Made by a program: the position numbers and the translations under genes. The notes under the pieces were generated by a model. The model saw nothing but the letters and a program-made list of their open reading frames with translations. It was not told the origin of the DNA and made no database searches. Below, one piece after another: positions 48,487 through 60,549 of a DNA stretch of 64,000 bases. This stretch comes from Blasia pusilla (Eukaryota; Marchantiophyta; Marchantiopsida; Blasiales), in NCBI GenBank assembly GCA_050084515.1, contig CM114272.1, positions 48,298,001 through 48,362,000 of the forward strand. The letters are read 5' to 3'. Position 1 is the first letter of the stretch; each line of letters starts with the position of its first letter.

Positions 48487-49750
48487 CGAATAGCTAAATC
48501 TAGTAAATACTCGGTCAACAAGTCACGATCTCGGATCAAAGGAAGAAAGACCTTGGTGTGACCTACAAAAGTAAGAACATATATTAGCTAGTTTTGAGAC
48601 TATGAACGACGTCCAAATCAACCTCGGGACTAACCCTAGGCAAGATGCATACACGCCTTAAGACTAGCCTTACGCAAGAAAGGGGCATAGCTACTTGCAA
48701 GATAAGGGTAAGGCAAGCGAGGAGTGAGACCTTTGATCCAAGCTTAAAGTCAAGGGCAAGAAGGAAGGAACAAATCAATAGTCAAGACAGGTGAGAGGTT
48801 ATGAGACTAGTCATGAAACGTGATGGGTGGGCAGACAACCATGAGAGGCCAAATGACGAGAGTCAAGATGGGTACTAGTCGTGAGATGTACAAAATGTAG
48901 ATATCACGAATAGCTAAGTATATGGCGCTTGTGCTAGCGCAGACTTGGGAAGCAAGACATGATTGCAAGTCCAAGAAGGAAAGACCTTGGTGTGACCTAC
49001 CAAAGTCAAAACTTAGACTACCTAGTCACAAGACTAGGAAGGATGGTTGAACCAGCCACGGAAGTAACGTTAGGCGAAACATGCACATATCTTGTGATTA
49101 GCCTTAGGTGAGAAAGGGGCTTAACCAATTATAGGAGAAAAGGTAAGGAAACCAAGGTTTGAGATCTTAGAGCCAAGTGTCATGTCAAGTATGAGAAGGA
49201 AGGAACATGTGACTAGTCAATATAGACGAGAAACCACAAGACTAGTCATGAAATCAAAGGGAGGCAAGATAACCAAGAGACTCCAAATACAGAGTCAAGA
49301 TGGATGTTAGCCATGAAACACTTGAAACATGGGTCCAAGCTCCAAGTTTCTTTTGGAGAGCCGAGAGTTGCATAATCTACATAAAGTCTCTGCCAAGCCA
49401 TCTTGATGGACAACTAGTCAAACGTTGGCTTGTAGGTCGTAAGCCACATTTGGGTTGAGGGCCAAAACATGGGCTCAAGAGGGACAATGGGAAAGGTTGG
49501 GTTTCCTGAGAGAACTCCTAAAATATCTATAGGGGGGATACTCTCCCTCCCTACTCGCTCAAGTCCTTGAACTAAGAAGTAACGGTGATACGTGTTTGGC
49601 CGTGTTTCAAGTTTGAGCTTGGGGATGCACCTTAAGGAATTACTCAATATAATCTAGTATAGGTGAGCAACTTGGGAAGATTGGTCGAGGCTTCCTACGG
49701 AGATGGTACGCAATGGGGGAGACTTGACTTGATTAGCGCTTCACCATCCA
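48486..49750. repeat. Dispersed repeat copy 2, with a 434-bp tandem duplication
   Basis: GCGAATAGCTAA and CACGAATAGCTAA mark the start of two units (about 48486 and 48905); ACCTTGGTGTGACCTAC is at 48550 and 48984 (period 434). The sequence after the second unit (GCCATCTTGATGG, TTTGGGTTGAGGGCCAAAA, GTGTTTGGCCGTGTTTCAAG, GAAGATTGGTCGAGGC) matches 18300-18690. The short minus-strand ORF at 49414-49647 lies in this repeat and is not a gene. Confidence 0.82.
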
Positions 49751-50860
49751 TAAAAATCCATGAATAAGGAACTAAATGCGATGCTTGTTTGGATGTATTT
49801 CAAGTTTGAGGTAAGGCATCATTTGGGACGCAAGTTGAGGGATTAACTGAAGGATGGAGGAGCAAGTACATCATATTACATAAGTAGTTTCAAGATTTCG
49901 AGTTTAATTACTTGGAAATCTATAATATTATATTCATCACAATTGAAGGATTGTAAATTTTTTTACACATAGTACATATAAAATTTTCCAAGTGTCAAAT
50001 TGATTTGTTTTCTTATTTTTTTCATACATATATCTTTTAACTACTCATGATCCATTGAAGTTTTTTTATTACCCAAGTTGAAATGGATTTGAAACTCTCT
50101 CCTTCATTTATAACACATATTTAAATTATATGAAGTTAAGTTTGTTACAATATAAAATCTTACCATGATGATTGCATTTCTCTCACATTCACTCCACACT
50201 TGTGTAATACTAGAGTGCACTTGTTTAAAGCATGGGTTTAAATTACCTATCAATATGACTATTATTTAATGAACTCCTAAAATCATTGAATTTCATTTTA
50301 AATTAACTTCCAATGATCTATTGGTTGAGAAATCAAAAAATCCTTTTGTCTCATAAGTTGAATAATATTGGTCGAAAGGAAAAGATTTTTAAAAAGATTT
50401 GTTATAATAATACATATAATTCACCTTACTAAATGATAAATAATTTATATTATTATTGAAGATGGAGAATACTTTGCAAACACGTGACAATTTGGCAACA
50501 AGAATTTTTTTCCAAACAATGGACAAATCTATATTATTAAGACAGAATACCTTCTTGATTTGAAAATACCTCGCTGCTTGACTATGACAATTGAATAACA
50601 TAAAAATGTTTTATTTTATTTATGTTATTATGGGAGATTTTTTTTTTCAAATATATATTCAAATTTTTTTTAAAAATAATTTACGTACAGCATCATCATA
50701 ATGTCTTTCGTTTACATTTTCAAACACTTTTCTAATTTGGACGTGATTAATCCACTCGTAACTCGAAAAAATGACTTCACGGTTTCACGTTTAATTAAGG
50801 TAATATGAAATCCGATGTTGCAAGTGTGACTAATGACGTCCATTTGTATCGAGATGGATG
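49751..50860. other. Very AT-rich, no gene seen
   Basis: Long A/T runs; no ORF or RNA gene of note. It ends abruptly at about 50860 where GC content rises. Confidence 0.6.
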
Positions 50861-51480
50861 CAGAGGTCACCTTCCCCCGAAAGGGGCAGGTCCGGTGAAT
50901 GGTGTCCAGGTTTCCTGTCTTCGAACGACCGTAAGTTTGGGTGGCCAGATTATCTAGGAATCCGCCAGTCCTTCGTGCCGCTAGGAAACACCACTATCTG
51001 GGCTTCCCGCCCTCAGAATCCTTCGGTTTGAATAGAGAAAGAAAGGGAGTATCACCAGCCAAAAGAGCAGGATAGGACCTAGCGTCCCCATCAGGTGCTC
51101 TATAACTTTCGGAGGAGGAGGGTCCGGGAAGTTCTTCTACGGGAAAGGGTACATTGCCGGTATTTAATAACCAGGAACGGTATTGATGCCGGTTTAGTTC
51201 AGTAGCCTTTTCTTTTCAGATCAGGTTTCGTTAGAGCCAGGTTCGCGACGGGAGGTCTCGGACTCTTGGGCGCAGAAACTGTCCAGCGTTGTAGGGACCC
51301 TTAGTAATACTTGTCTAGCGATTACTACAAATAACCGATGTGTTTTCTTGGATTGTCTGTCGGTGCACGGAAAATGGACCTCCGTAGAGGTCTAGGGACC
51401 CGGCGCGTGGCCGGGTTATCGCGTTTGTGTGAACACATCCGACTTCCGTTCTGTCTCACCGCCGGCTTGAGAATTTAACG
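50861..51480. other. GC-richer island with strong hairpins, candidate organellar insertion
   Basis: No ORF. Hairpins: CCCC-GAAA-GGGG at 50875-50886 (a GNRA tetraloop), GACCTC-CGTA-GAGGTC at 51377-51392, ACCCGGC-GCGTG-GCCGGGT at 51398-51416 and TGTGT-GA-ACACA at 51426-51437. Base composition differs sharply from the AT-rich left flank. The texture recalls plant mitochondrial non-coding or structured RNA sequence, but I recognise no specific gene, so this origin is inference. Confidence 0.4.
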
Positions 51481-52569
51481 TGTCCTGGATCTCCTGCCTC
51501 TCGGCGTTCGAATCTCCTAGGCCCTACCTTGACATCCTTCGCGTCAGCTTTCTGATGAAGCGGAGGTCTCGTCTATCTTGTTGTCTAGAATATCTTCTTG
51601 AGTGTCTTGTGGTGCATCGGATTTTTGCTTCCTTCGTTCAATGGGAACGGAATCTTGCGAGCGCACAGTTGGAAACTAAGTTAATTATTCTTGGTGTCCT
51701 TTGCACGAATTCGCGCAATCTCTTGGTCTGACCACACTTAAGGGTAAAAATACACGATTATGTTCTGATTTGATCTCGTCAGTATTTCTTAAGCTGGTCT
51801 TACTCTCTGTTTGCGCACTGCCTAAAACTACCACTTGGAAGACCCGAAAGGTTTTCTTTGAGATCAGCCTCACGTTGTGTCTCAGAGGAGGTTGTCACCT
51901 GTTTTCTCGAGATAATAAGTTTGGTTCATCTGAGAAATATTTCGACTGCCTTCCGTTGGTTTGAATCTGCCATGTATGATTTGCTGACACAATTCCCTCT
52001 GTGCTCGCATCACATCATGCTCGGCATGTCTGTTATGGGTCAATTTCAGTATCTCAGCCACTCCGAGTCCGTCAAATAAAATATTCTGTGCCGTTTGAAT
52101 TGCCTCGTGGCATGTCACCACGGCGGGGATGAGAGAATTGCAGTCTTTTGTTCAAATTGCCATGAACACGTGTGGTGTAGCTTTGTCCGAGACTTTCTCC
52201 TTGCTTCGAAACAACATTTCCCTCGGTTTCTACAAGTTGATTATCCTACGAAGCGCGAAAGCAGTTTCTTTTTCCCGAGAGAAAGAAGCCTAGCCGAGAA
52301 GAAGATGGTAAGCTTTACTGTTCCACTGAGTACTGTGTTCTTTTGTTCCTCCGGGATGTCTGTCTATCAAACTCGTTTGTAAAGCAAACACCTATTCGTC
52401 GCTGTTCGGAACAGAACATGTCACCAACTTGAGTGAAGCGGTCGTGGTTTAGGGGACTGTGAGGTTAAATCACGTGAAATGTCTTATCTGCATATAGCAC
52501 GCTAACGAATACTACGCAATTGAAGTGTCTACCAAGAATCCAATCCGCTAATTGCGTGGATCACATCGA
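51481..52569. other. No recognisable gene
   Basis: A few ORFs of 60-95 codons in several frames, none similar to known proteins. Confidence 0.5.
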
Positions 52570-52860
52570 TCATCTGAATAGATATCTTGCTTGACACGGA
52601 CAATCCTGATCGGAAACTCTACTGCGTCGCGTTTGCCCTTGCCTGTGGATCGCTACTAGTTGTCTGTCCATGAATGGATTGTATTCAGCAACTGGCATCT
52701 CCTGAGGTGCCCTGCCAAAGAACAGTTCCACAGGTCGACTCGCCTTGATGCTCACATCACTCCATGGACCGAGTGATACGGTTCCGTAACAAGTGATGAG
52801 AATAGGTAGCCATATGTCCCGCAAAACGATGGATATGCCGTCTCTGCTGTTCGCAGGCAT
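52570..52860 (-). pseudogene. Possible retroelement integrase fragment
   Basis: A 96-codon minus-strand frame contains WLPILITCYGTVSLGPWSDV followed by RPVELFFGRAPQEMPV. This resembles the W..LL....Y.......G..PFELFFGR.PR.P region late in Gypsy-type integrases. It is short, isolated and without catalytic residues. The call rests on this motif alone. Confidence 0.35.
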
Positions 52861-53679
52861 GAAGTCTGATGTTGGGTCTCCTAGTAATTACTGAAGAAGA
52901 GTTATCAAGGATGAAATCCAAAGTTCAGAATGTTCCCATTGAGTAGTACGTTTGTATTCCCGGAAGAGCGAAGTCGTTGGTGACTTTTCTCAAATGACGT
53001 TACCAGAAGAAATTTTTTTAGGACCTTGAAACAACGAGCAAAAACAGCCAGTCAGTACTGATTGTTTATTCTGGAAAGCCTTGCCATCGCTGAAAGTGAG
53101 GTAAATTAATATACGAAATCTACGGGTTACCTGGCGGTTAAGCGTTCATATCTGTCAATTTTCGCGTCACAACAGTGCCATCAACAGAGATGCTGTCTCG
53201 TTAAAAATGTTAGGAGCGTTCAGAATTTGCAAGCTCATGGTACTGAATTTGTGTTTGTTTTTTCTTGCTAACAGGCATACCTTCATACGAAGCCGTCGTT
53301 TGTAGGTGCGTTGAGCACTCTGACTTTTTGACTGAGATTTTTTTCGAAGCATAGAGCTGTTCTTATAGAACTAGAGAAAACATCTGATTGCAATTGGTGG
53401 TCGCAACTTCTGCTCTCTGGGTTTGTTATCACGGCCTGAACTTTGATGACTTTATTGTTCTAACGTATTCGTCTAAAAATCTCACTCACATTGTCTCGCA
53501 AGCGAACGAATCATGATGAAACATGCCTAGGTGTATCATTGTTTGTCGAGATTATTTTTTCGAGGTTTACAGCGGAGAAATGATCAACGATTGTGACTTG
53601 GGAGATCAAATATCGTTTATTGCATCTCCGCATCTTCATCTCATGTGTCATCTCAGGGCTTTCTTTTCGGGATGCCACC
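52861..53679. other. Upstream region of the MNS1-like gene
   Basis: No coding region seen. Presumed promoter and 5-prime UTR of the next gene. Confidence 0.5.
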
Positions 53680-56600
53680 ATGCAGAGGAACAGAGTCAAT
53701 GAATACGAAGTTGAGAAGCTCAATCAGTAAGTATTTTCGCAATCACTGGAGTTAACCTTCCGCAAATCCGCAACTACCTCAAAGCTTCAAGCGGGGAGGT
53801 GGATAGAGGAACACAAATGCTACACTTTACTGCTCAAAAAAATGCTCGTTGCTTTAGTAGCGTAGTAGTGGTAAGCCCATCGCAGTTGACTTATCGGCAC
53901 CATGTCTGGACTGACGCCAATCGTTGTTCTGTCATGCAGTTACTTGAAAGATGATGGCTTGGCCAAGATCAAGACTACATTCTTGGAGAAGGCTGAGGAG
54001 AAGGGTCGTAACCGGCAGGTAATGAAGTGCTCGTGTTTTCTGTCCAGCTGAAAACTGTTGCACTATGTCTCATTTGACCGAGTGCGTGACTCATCACTGA
54101 ATTGGATGTGCTATTAATTGTTGTAGGAAGCGCAAAAAGCAAACAATCAGGAAAAGCTTGATGAACTGGAGAGGCGAGCGCAATCGCGAAAGCATGCAAT
54201 CCTGGTTTGATATGAAACCATCGCCATGATTTCACATTTAAATCACGCGGAGGTTTAATTGTCCTTCCAATCACAAACCCGTTACTTATACAAATGTAAA
54301 GCCTCGGTGTGGAGAACTACTTGGATCACCAAACCAATAAAGCAGGTCAGACTATGGTGCTGATGTTTTTTCTTTTCTAAATTTGATGCTCCATCCCAAG
54401 ATCCTGTGTCACCATTCTGTCAAAGTGGAGATAACAAAACGCGTCTGAAAACTGTACTAAAAAATAAATCACAAATGGCATTTGCAACTGATCGCGTAGC
54501 GCAGTGGATTAGCGCGTCAGATTTCTGATCTGTTGGTCGGGGGTTTGAATTCCCTTGTGATCGTGATCACAGATCCATCCTCCGAGTTAAAAATACCGGC
54601 TCCCCCGGTCCAGTGGGAATGGAGTCAGGGTTTGCTCTTCATAACGAGTACTCCTGCTTGTTACTCCCCTTTCAAACAGAAAACAGAGCTCAATGCATTT
54701 CCATTACTTTTCAAACCAAAATTTATTATTACGAAAAACCCGCCCCCAAAATGTCAAATTTTTTTATGGGTCTTTCTTTTCCATTTTTCTCACCCATGCG
54801 CAGCAAATTATTAGTTGAATATACTCGTATTGGCTTTTGCTTTGCCTTTCAACATTTCTTTCAATCTTACCCTTTTCATTCGTTATCTTAAAATTATTTT
54901 GAGATTTCAAAATTTCCTTATAAAAATCTTTAGTCTCTCTTCTATCCATTGTTTTCAATCATCGCGGAAATAATCAACTGGAGCCACAATTTCTGCGTGC
55001 CTCTTCTAGTTTGAGGTCGTCAATTCTCTGCGTAAGTGGCCGATACTAGCCATTGTTATCGGTATTTTCCTTCAGAGCTTCTCAGGTCGGAAAATTATCA
55101 TCATTGTTGTTTGCCGCTCAATGTAACCTTGTTCGATTCGATTTCTTTCGGATTTTTCCAGAAAAGAGAAGATGACGAGCGGTTAGCTAACTTTGTGGCA
55201 GAAGAAGAGAGACAACGTCAACGAGATCATTTACTTCTGCAGGCTATGAAAGAGAAGTCTCCGGAAATTCGTCTGATGAAAAGATACCTGCAGATAGCTC
55301 AGATGAATAAAGAGCGTTATACTCAGGTGTCGGATCTTAATCCCTTGCCGAATAGCAATCGATTTGATAATGTCTAAATGAGGCAATAATAGTTTACCGC
55401 CCAGTTTCTCAGCCCCTTCGTTGGAATCGCCCCTTATTCATGGAGCACTGGTGAACTACATTAATTAGAGTTTTTCATTCCAGGCTTTTAAAACTAGGAT
55501 AACAGCCCCCAAACGGAATTAATGACAATTTTAAAGCCATGCTTGCCATGTTTTGTTCCGGGTGGTACCAGAGCCAAGAAAAGGAAATGTTTGAGATGAA
55601 GGAGGCAGAAAGAAACGCTGTTTTCCACGATCTACTCATGGAGACCTATAACAAACTTACGAGAAAGGAGCAAGAAAGACTCGATAAAGTTGCTAATGAT
55701 AAGGTGAGAACTCCAGCTTTAGGATGAAAAGCGCCATGGACTTGTGTACGAAGGCATACACCTCTCGGTGGTAAGCTCCAACGGTCGGCTCTAGCAATGT
55801 ACAAAACTGTATCCTTCTGCTGTCCATTCTCATCTCCATGAACCAATACGTTGAGTGAGTGTCGGAATTGAACATTTCAGATGTGGAGTCCCGACACCAC
55901 AGCGCTAGTATGGTTTTTCTCTGTTACCACTGTTTGGACACCTCTGTTAAAATCCTTCGTATTCGTATCAATACGAAGGATCAGAGTTCAATTAGTAAGA
56001 AAAGGTACCTGGTAATCGAGTTGAGAGGCCCAGTAAGCGACTTTTCACTCATTAGAGGTCAACTACTGTGTAGTCCCATGACCACCAAGTGTCTGGGATG
56101 TTGCAGCTTGAAACAAAACACAAGCTGGATGACCAAATGCGAGAAAAGGTCTGGGCCGAGGAAAAGCGGCAGAGAGAGAAACAGCATGACAAAGAAGTGG
56201 TGCAAGCGGTCGGTTTCCCATTCCACCACACAAACCGATCGTCATTCAGGCTCCTCAGAGTTAAATTATTATTTTTTACATAATTGTCGTCAGACGAGTA
56301 TTTGTGTGTAACTTTGCCTTGTAAGCTCGACTTTTAAGTGCTACAACTCGCTCCGTTGATTCAAACCAGGTGGTCGATAAAGAATTAGAGATGGATCGTC
56401 AGCACTTGGAGAAAAGAAGGTAGGCCAAACTCATACCACCTAATTTCTCGATATTCCCACTTGTTGCTGGCCAAATCTGAATTTGTGGGTTTCCTTTTTC
56501 AAAGGTGGCCTGAGATAACAAAACCCTAAGGATTATGAGATGGAATCTAACGGAGGCTACAACGTGTTATCTGATGGGACTAATATGCACTGGATCATGT

Positions 56601-58438
56601 GTGAAAACAACCAGGAATAATGTGCTACGACTGCAAGAGTACATTCAGCAGTATTTGATGGAGAAAGAAGAGCTTGATAGGGCGAATGTAAGCAACTTAC
56701 CGCATAAACCTGGTTTTCCTATGCCCTGGAGCTCCACATGCCCAAACTACAAAACTCCGTTCTTTCCCAGGTTGTGAATGGCCCAGTTTCAACACCATTG
56801 AAACTACAGTAGATTTGATCTGTAAACCTGAAAGGAGTAGGATCTGCGGTACCACATGCTTGGGCTAAGCCTAATAATACTCAGAGATGCACTCTGAGTA
56901 TTCACTCGTGGATTTCAAGATTATTTAACTATCACAGAATTCTTGTTGAAAGAAATCCATAATTTAGTACTTTGCATGCACTGCCGGGCTCCCAAGACAG
57001 ATCAACTTCACAAACTTGATCAACGGGATTTTGGCCAGAATCTGCTGCTAGGTTTCTTATTGTAATCTATGTTCACTCTAAATATTGTAGGAAGCACAAA
57101 GGAAGAAGGATGAACAAGACATCCTTGATTACCAACAAATGGTGGAGGCCCGCATTCGTGCAAAAGAGGAGAAAGATAGGATTCAGAAGGCGTTCAAGGA
57201 CAAGTATATAGCCAATTCCACAACTTCATCTCACAGTCAGCTTTGAGTGACTTCACCTCATAGTTCTTGTTGTCTTTGTAGTACCGGCACAGCTCCTCTC
57301 TGTTAGCATGCAGGCCTTGACAACTGTCCACTCACACCAGTTAAGTCTTGTAGAGTACACGAGGATACTTGGAATCTGATGACCAATTCACCGTCCAGGA
57401 TATATGGAATGCTCTCTGCTGGACAAGAGGAAGCCCAGAGAGAGAGGGATGAGATGGAGGCTGCACTCAATGATCTCTACTTCCAGCAGGCAGAGGAGGA
57501 GTACTTCAAGAAAGCAGAGGCATTGCGTAAACACGTAAGTGCCACAATACAAATTCAATTTCTCAGAGCTCACAATCCAGAGATCTGTATGTCACATTCC
57601 GGAGCAGGTATTGATCCTATTTGGTCTTTCGTAATCTTTGGCAGAGGGAGAACATGAAAGCGAACATGAAGGCTTTGAGTGATCAGTACTGGGCAATGAA
57701 GAAGTATCGCTATGAGCAAATGAAGATCCAGAAGGAGACCTGGGCGCAGAAAATGATGGAGCAACAAATGGAGGTACAGGTTCTCCAACCTCGGTCTAGT
57801 GAATGAGAAACAAATAGCTACCAGATGAGATACTGCTAGGGATCTCGATCAGCTGTACATGCACTTGATTCTAACGGCGATAAAATCTAATGAATATTTT
57901 CGATAGCTATTATGCTATAGACATGACACACCTTATGAGGCTTTCGTGGGTTTTGGAAATAAAGATGAACAAGTTCGATCAAATGAGTGCATACAAGCAA
58001 CGAATGAAAAAGCTCGAGTACAGGCGGCAGATAGACGCGCAGTGGGAGGAAATGCAGGAATTATTGGCTAAAGAGGTAAGAGTACACATTGACAAGCAAA
58101 CATCTACCGTCAAGTAGAGAACATTTTCATACAGGCCATGCCATTACGCACTTGTGCACGGCTTCCAAAAGCCACTTTATCTAATGCTTGGTTTATAACT
58201 AATCCAGGCTGCCGAGGAGAAAGCTAAGAGGAGGAAAGAAAAAGAAGAGTACGCTAGACAGGAAGTGTTGCTAGAGGCAGAACGGCAACGAATCTTGAAA
58301 GAGTGCTCCGAGAACCTTGCACGATTCTTCCCCAAAGGTCTATGCAGGGATCAGAATGACCTGCGCATGTGTGGGCTTCCAGCAAAGGATCGAACAGAGG
58401 TAAGAGAACGGCTAATCAGAAGGCTGCCCACATTGTGA
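53680..58438 (+). CDS. MNS1-like axonemal coiled-coil protein (TPH domain)
   Basis: A 13-exon model with GT-AG introns and continuous frame: 53680-53726, 53940-54018, 54127-54204, 55162-55326, 55572-55703, 56107-56199, 56370-56419, 56615-56687, 57091-57203, 57399-57534, 57645-57773, 57965-58075, 58208-58438. It encodes ~478 residues, close to animal MNS1 (about 495). ATG 53680 has a good CCACC context. The protein is almost wholly charged helix and coiled coil (KREDDERLANFVAEEERQRQ; QMNKERYTQ; EEKDRIQKAFKDK) and ends with ERQRILKECSENLARFFPKG, like the family C-terminus. MNS1 lies inside doublet microtubules of motile flagella (family knowledge), so here a role in sperm flagella is likely. 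The intron 3 donor (GTTTGA) is weak, the start of exon 12 could be 9 nt later, and the last exon may splice at 58399 instead of reading to TGA. Confidence 0.82.
54490..54563 (+). tRNA. tRNA-Arg(UCU)-like gene inside intron 3
   Basis: A full cloverleaf can be drawn: acceptor GATCGCG with TGTGATC (two G-U pairs), D arm GCGC...GCGC with loop AGTGGATTA, anticodon arm TCAGA-TTTCTGA-TCTGT (anticodon TCT), 5-nt variable loop, and T arm GGGGG-TTTGAAT-TCCCT. No CCA is encoded and no intron is present. Two weak points: a T-T mismatch at the top of the anticodon stem (27-43), and T instead of the invariant C56 in the T loop and B box. No clear T4 terminator follows closely. It is either a divergent tRNA or a recent pseudogene, on the same strand as the host gene. 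Confidence 0.8.
55952..55981. repeat. Perfect hairpin in intron 5 of the MNS1-like gene
   Basis: ATCCTTCGTATT, loop CGTATC, AATACGAAGGAT: 12-bp stem with 6-nt loop. Confidence 0.93.
56876..56902. repeat. Perfect hairpin in intron 8 of the MNS1-like gene
   Basis: AATACTCAGAG, loop ATGCA, CTCTGAGTATT: 11-bp stem with 5-nt loop. Confidence 0.93.
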
Positions 58439-59883
58439 TGTATGGATCCAAGGCATTATGCTTGCGCCAAACTGCGAGTATCGTAACAGCGGGTTAGTTT
58501 CTTCACTCACATTCGTTGTGTTGAGAACCTATATAATTGTTCCAATTTTGATGTGACACAAACTTCCAAGTTCAGCTTTGCGACTACTTCAGAGTGTCTC
58601 ATCCATCATGTCCCCCACCTCCGAGGTCAGGTATATGGATCGCTTTAGGTCTACAACCATCAGGTCCAGCTGGGCGACGATCAAGATCCGGCTCCGAAAA
58701 TGGCCCCCCACAACTTTCGGAGGGGTAATAGAAAGTTCCGCCTTTCTGTAGTTTTCAGGGAAACCCGCTACCTCATATGACTGATCCTAAGATTAGATCG
58801 AAAACATGACGCTGGATAGCTACAGATTTGATATCGGTCAGTGCCCCCGAAACCTCGGATCTCGTAGCTCGATTAGAAGATACAATCTTCCATAGGTCTG
58901 ACGACACAGCGCAACAAAAAATCTGGTTCAAGTTGATGTAGAAGTGGTTCCGATCTCAACTTCACTTAATGCTTGCTCCCTAGTTCTAAAATCTCTGCCA
59001 CTTACGGATGTCAGCACGTTATCCAACCTCACCGGTCCCCTTTCGTCCAACATAATTCCGTGTGACGAGATAATCCTCTCAAGCTAGCAATGCACGCCGA
59101 CCTGAAAGTATCCACAATCCCGAGTCTCTTCCTTGCCATGCCCAACCTTTAAAACGGGGTAGAATAGCCCGTAAGTACACCGCTAGGAAGCCTCATACCT
59201 CGGTATGCAGGTCAGTTTATCTTCTCGAGATACTCTCATGCATTCAGACATCCAAATCAGAACATAAAGCTTCGATCTAAAAAGGGACATATTAGATCCT
59301 GGACGAATACCAAAACTCAGCTGCAGTAAGATTGTACAACGTAAGGTAAAATTAAATTCCTCGTAGATAACATATTTGATTTTGGAGGGTGTATGACAAT
59401 TTCTTTTCATCTAAAAGTGGTAATTGCATGGAAGAGGGATGGAGAACTGAAACCATCCGAACAGGCAGCATAGCTAAGGCCATAGTCATGAGGTAACTAT
59501 TCTTAGCACTCTCCCTCGAAGGAAAGGAGAATGGGCTATGAGCAAACTCTGTACAAAAGTCAGAAGAGCACAGTGGAAACAGAACACCTGAAAGACGAGC
59601 GCTATTGCAGTCGACGATGCCTATCCACGCAAGGATCAAACACCGATGGTGCTCTACTCCGACAAGGTAGGTCATGCACTCCTTGAACCTAGCAGGTTGA
59701 TTGCAGAAAGCGGTCGCCTCCATCCAAAGCAGCTCCTTGCACTAGCACCAGCCAGTGATCTCTCGATCGGAACCGAGGACCTCCAGCAGGACTTAAAAGT
59801 AGTATCGAACGTCTCCAACCAGGCTAGCCGATCGTAAGAACTTTACACCCACTTCAGAGAACGATGCATTTCCTGTTGTAAGA
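58439..59883. other. 3-prime regions of two convergent genes
   Basis: The MNS1-like gene (plus) and the peroxiredoxin gene (minus) point towards each other across this interval. An 8-bp inverted pair CTCCGAAA/TTTCGGAG flanks a C-run near 58693-58725. ORFs at 59352-59723 and 59646-59837 are unconvincing. Confidence 0.55.
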
Positions 59884-60549
59884 TTAGATGTTGGGCTGGG
59901 GAGTGAGCCGAATGTATGACTTTCCTGAAGGCACTTCGACGGTCTCAAAGCCCTTGGGGAACTTCTCCTTTGCTGCCTCGTTAGAAAGCGATGGTACCAC
60001 CATCACCTTGTCACCGTGATTCCAATTGACAGGGGTGGCCACGCTGTGTGTAGCTGTGAGTTGAAGCGAGTCGATCACACGCAGGACCTCCTTGAAATTG
60101 CGCCCGGTGGTGGCGGGATACAGAATGGACAGCTTCAGCTTCTTGTCAGGCCCGAAGATGTACACAGCCCGAGCGGTAAGCGGGATTCCGCTGGCATCCT
60201 TCTCCTCCGGGTCCAACATGCCAAACTGAACAGCCAAGTCCCTTTTGGGATCGGAGATGATGGGGTAATTGACCTTGGAATTGGGCGTGTAGCTCTCTAT
60301 GTCCTTAATCCAAGCCTTGTGCGACTCCACATCGTTGCAACTCAGAGCCAGTACCTTTACCCCTCTCTTCTCGAACTCCGGCAAGAACTGCCCTACAGCT
60401 CCCAGTTCTGTTGTGCAAACGGGAGTGAAGTCGTTGGGATGCGAGAAAAGGATCGCCCAAGACCCCTCAATGTACTTGTGGAAATCAATCTCTCCCAAAG
60501 TCGTTTCGGCCACGAACTGTGGCGCCGTGTCTCCGAGCTTCAAGGCCAT
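59884..60549 (-). CDS. PER1: 1-Cys peroxiredoxin (Prx6/PER1 type)
   Basis: Complete, intronless 221-residue protein on the minus strand. The start is the ATG at 60549 (MALKLGDTAPQFVAETTLGE), which matches the family start; the open frame extends upstream but has no other ATG. The thioredoxin-fold AhpC/TSA domain covers residues ~5-150 with the peroxidatic motif NDFTPVCTTELG (Cys45 within P-x-x-x-[T/S]-x-x-C). The C-terminal 1-Cys Prx domain follows (YPATTGRNFKEVLRVIDSLQL, TPVNWNHGDKVMVVPSLS). Cys71 lies in ALSCND, not in a resolving position, so only the peroxidatic Cys is catalytic. The enzyme reduces H2O2 and alkyl hydroperoxides; plant members are linked to desiccation tolerance in seeds and vegetative tissues (family knowledge). 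The symbol is by family, not proven orthology. Confidence 0.96.
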   Translation of the reverse strand: MALKLGDTAPQFVAETTLGEIDFHKYIEGSWAILFSHPNDFTPVCTTELGAVGQFLPEFEKRGVKVLALSCNDVESHKAWIKDIESYTPNSKVNYPIISDPKRDLAVQFGMLDPEEKDASGIPLTARAVYIFGPDKKLKLSILYPATTGRNFKEVLRVIDSLQLTATHSVATPVNWNHGDKVMVVPSLSNEAAKEKFPKGFETVEVPSGKSYIRLTPQPNI

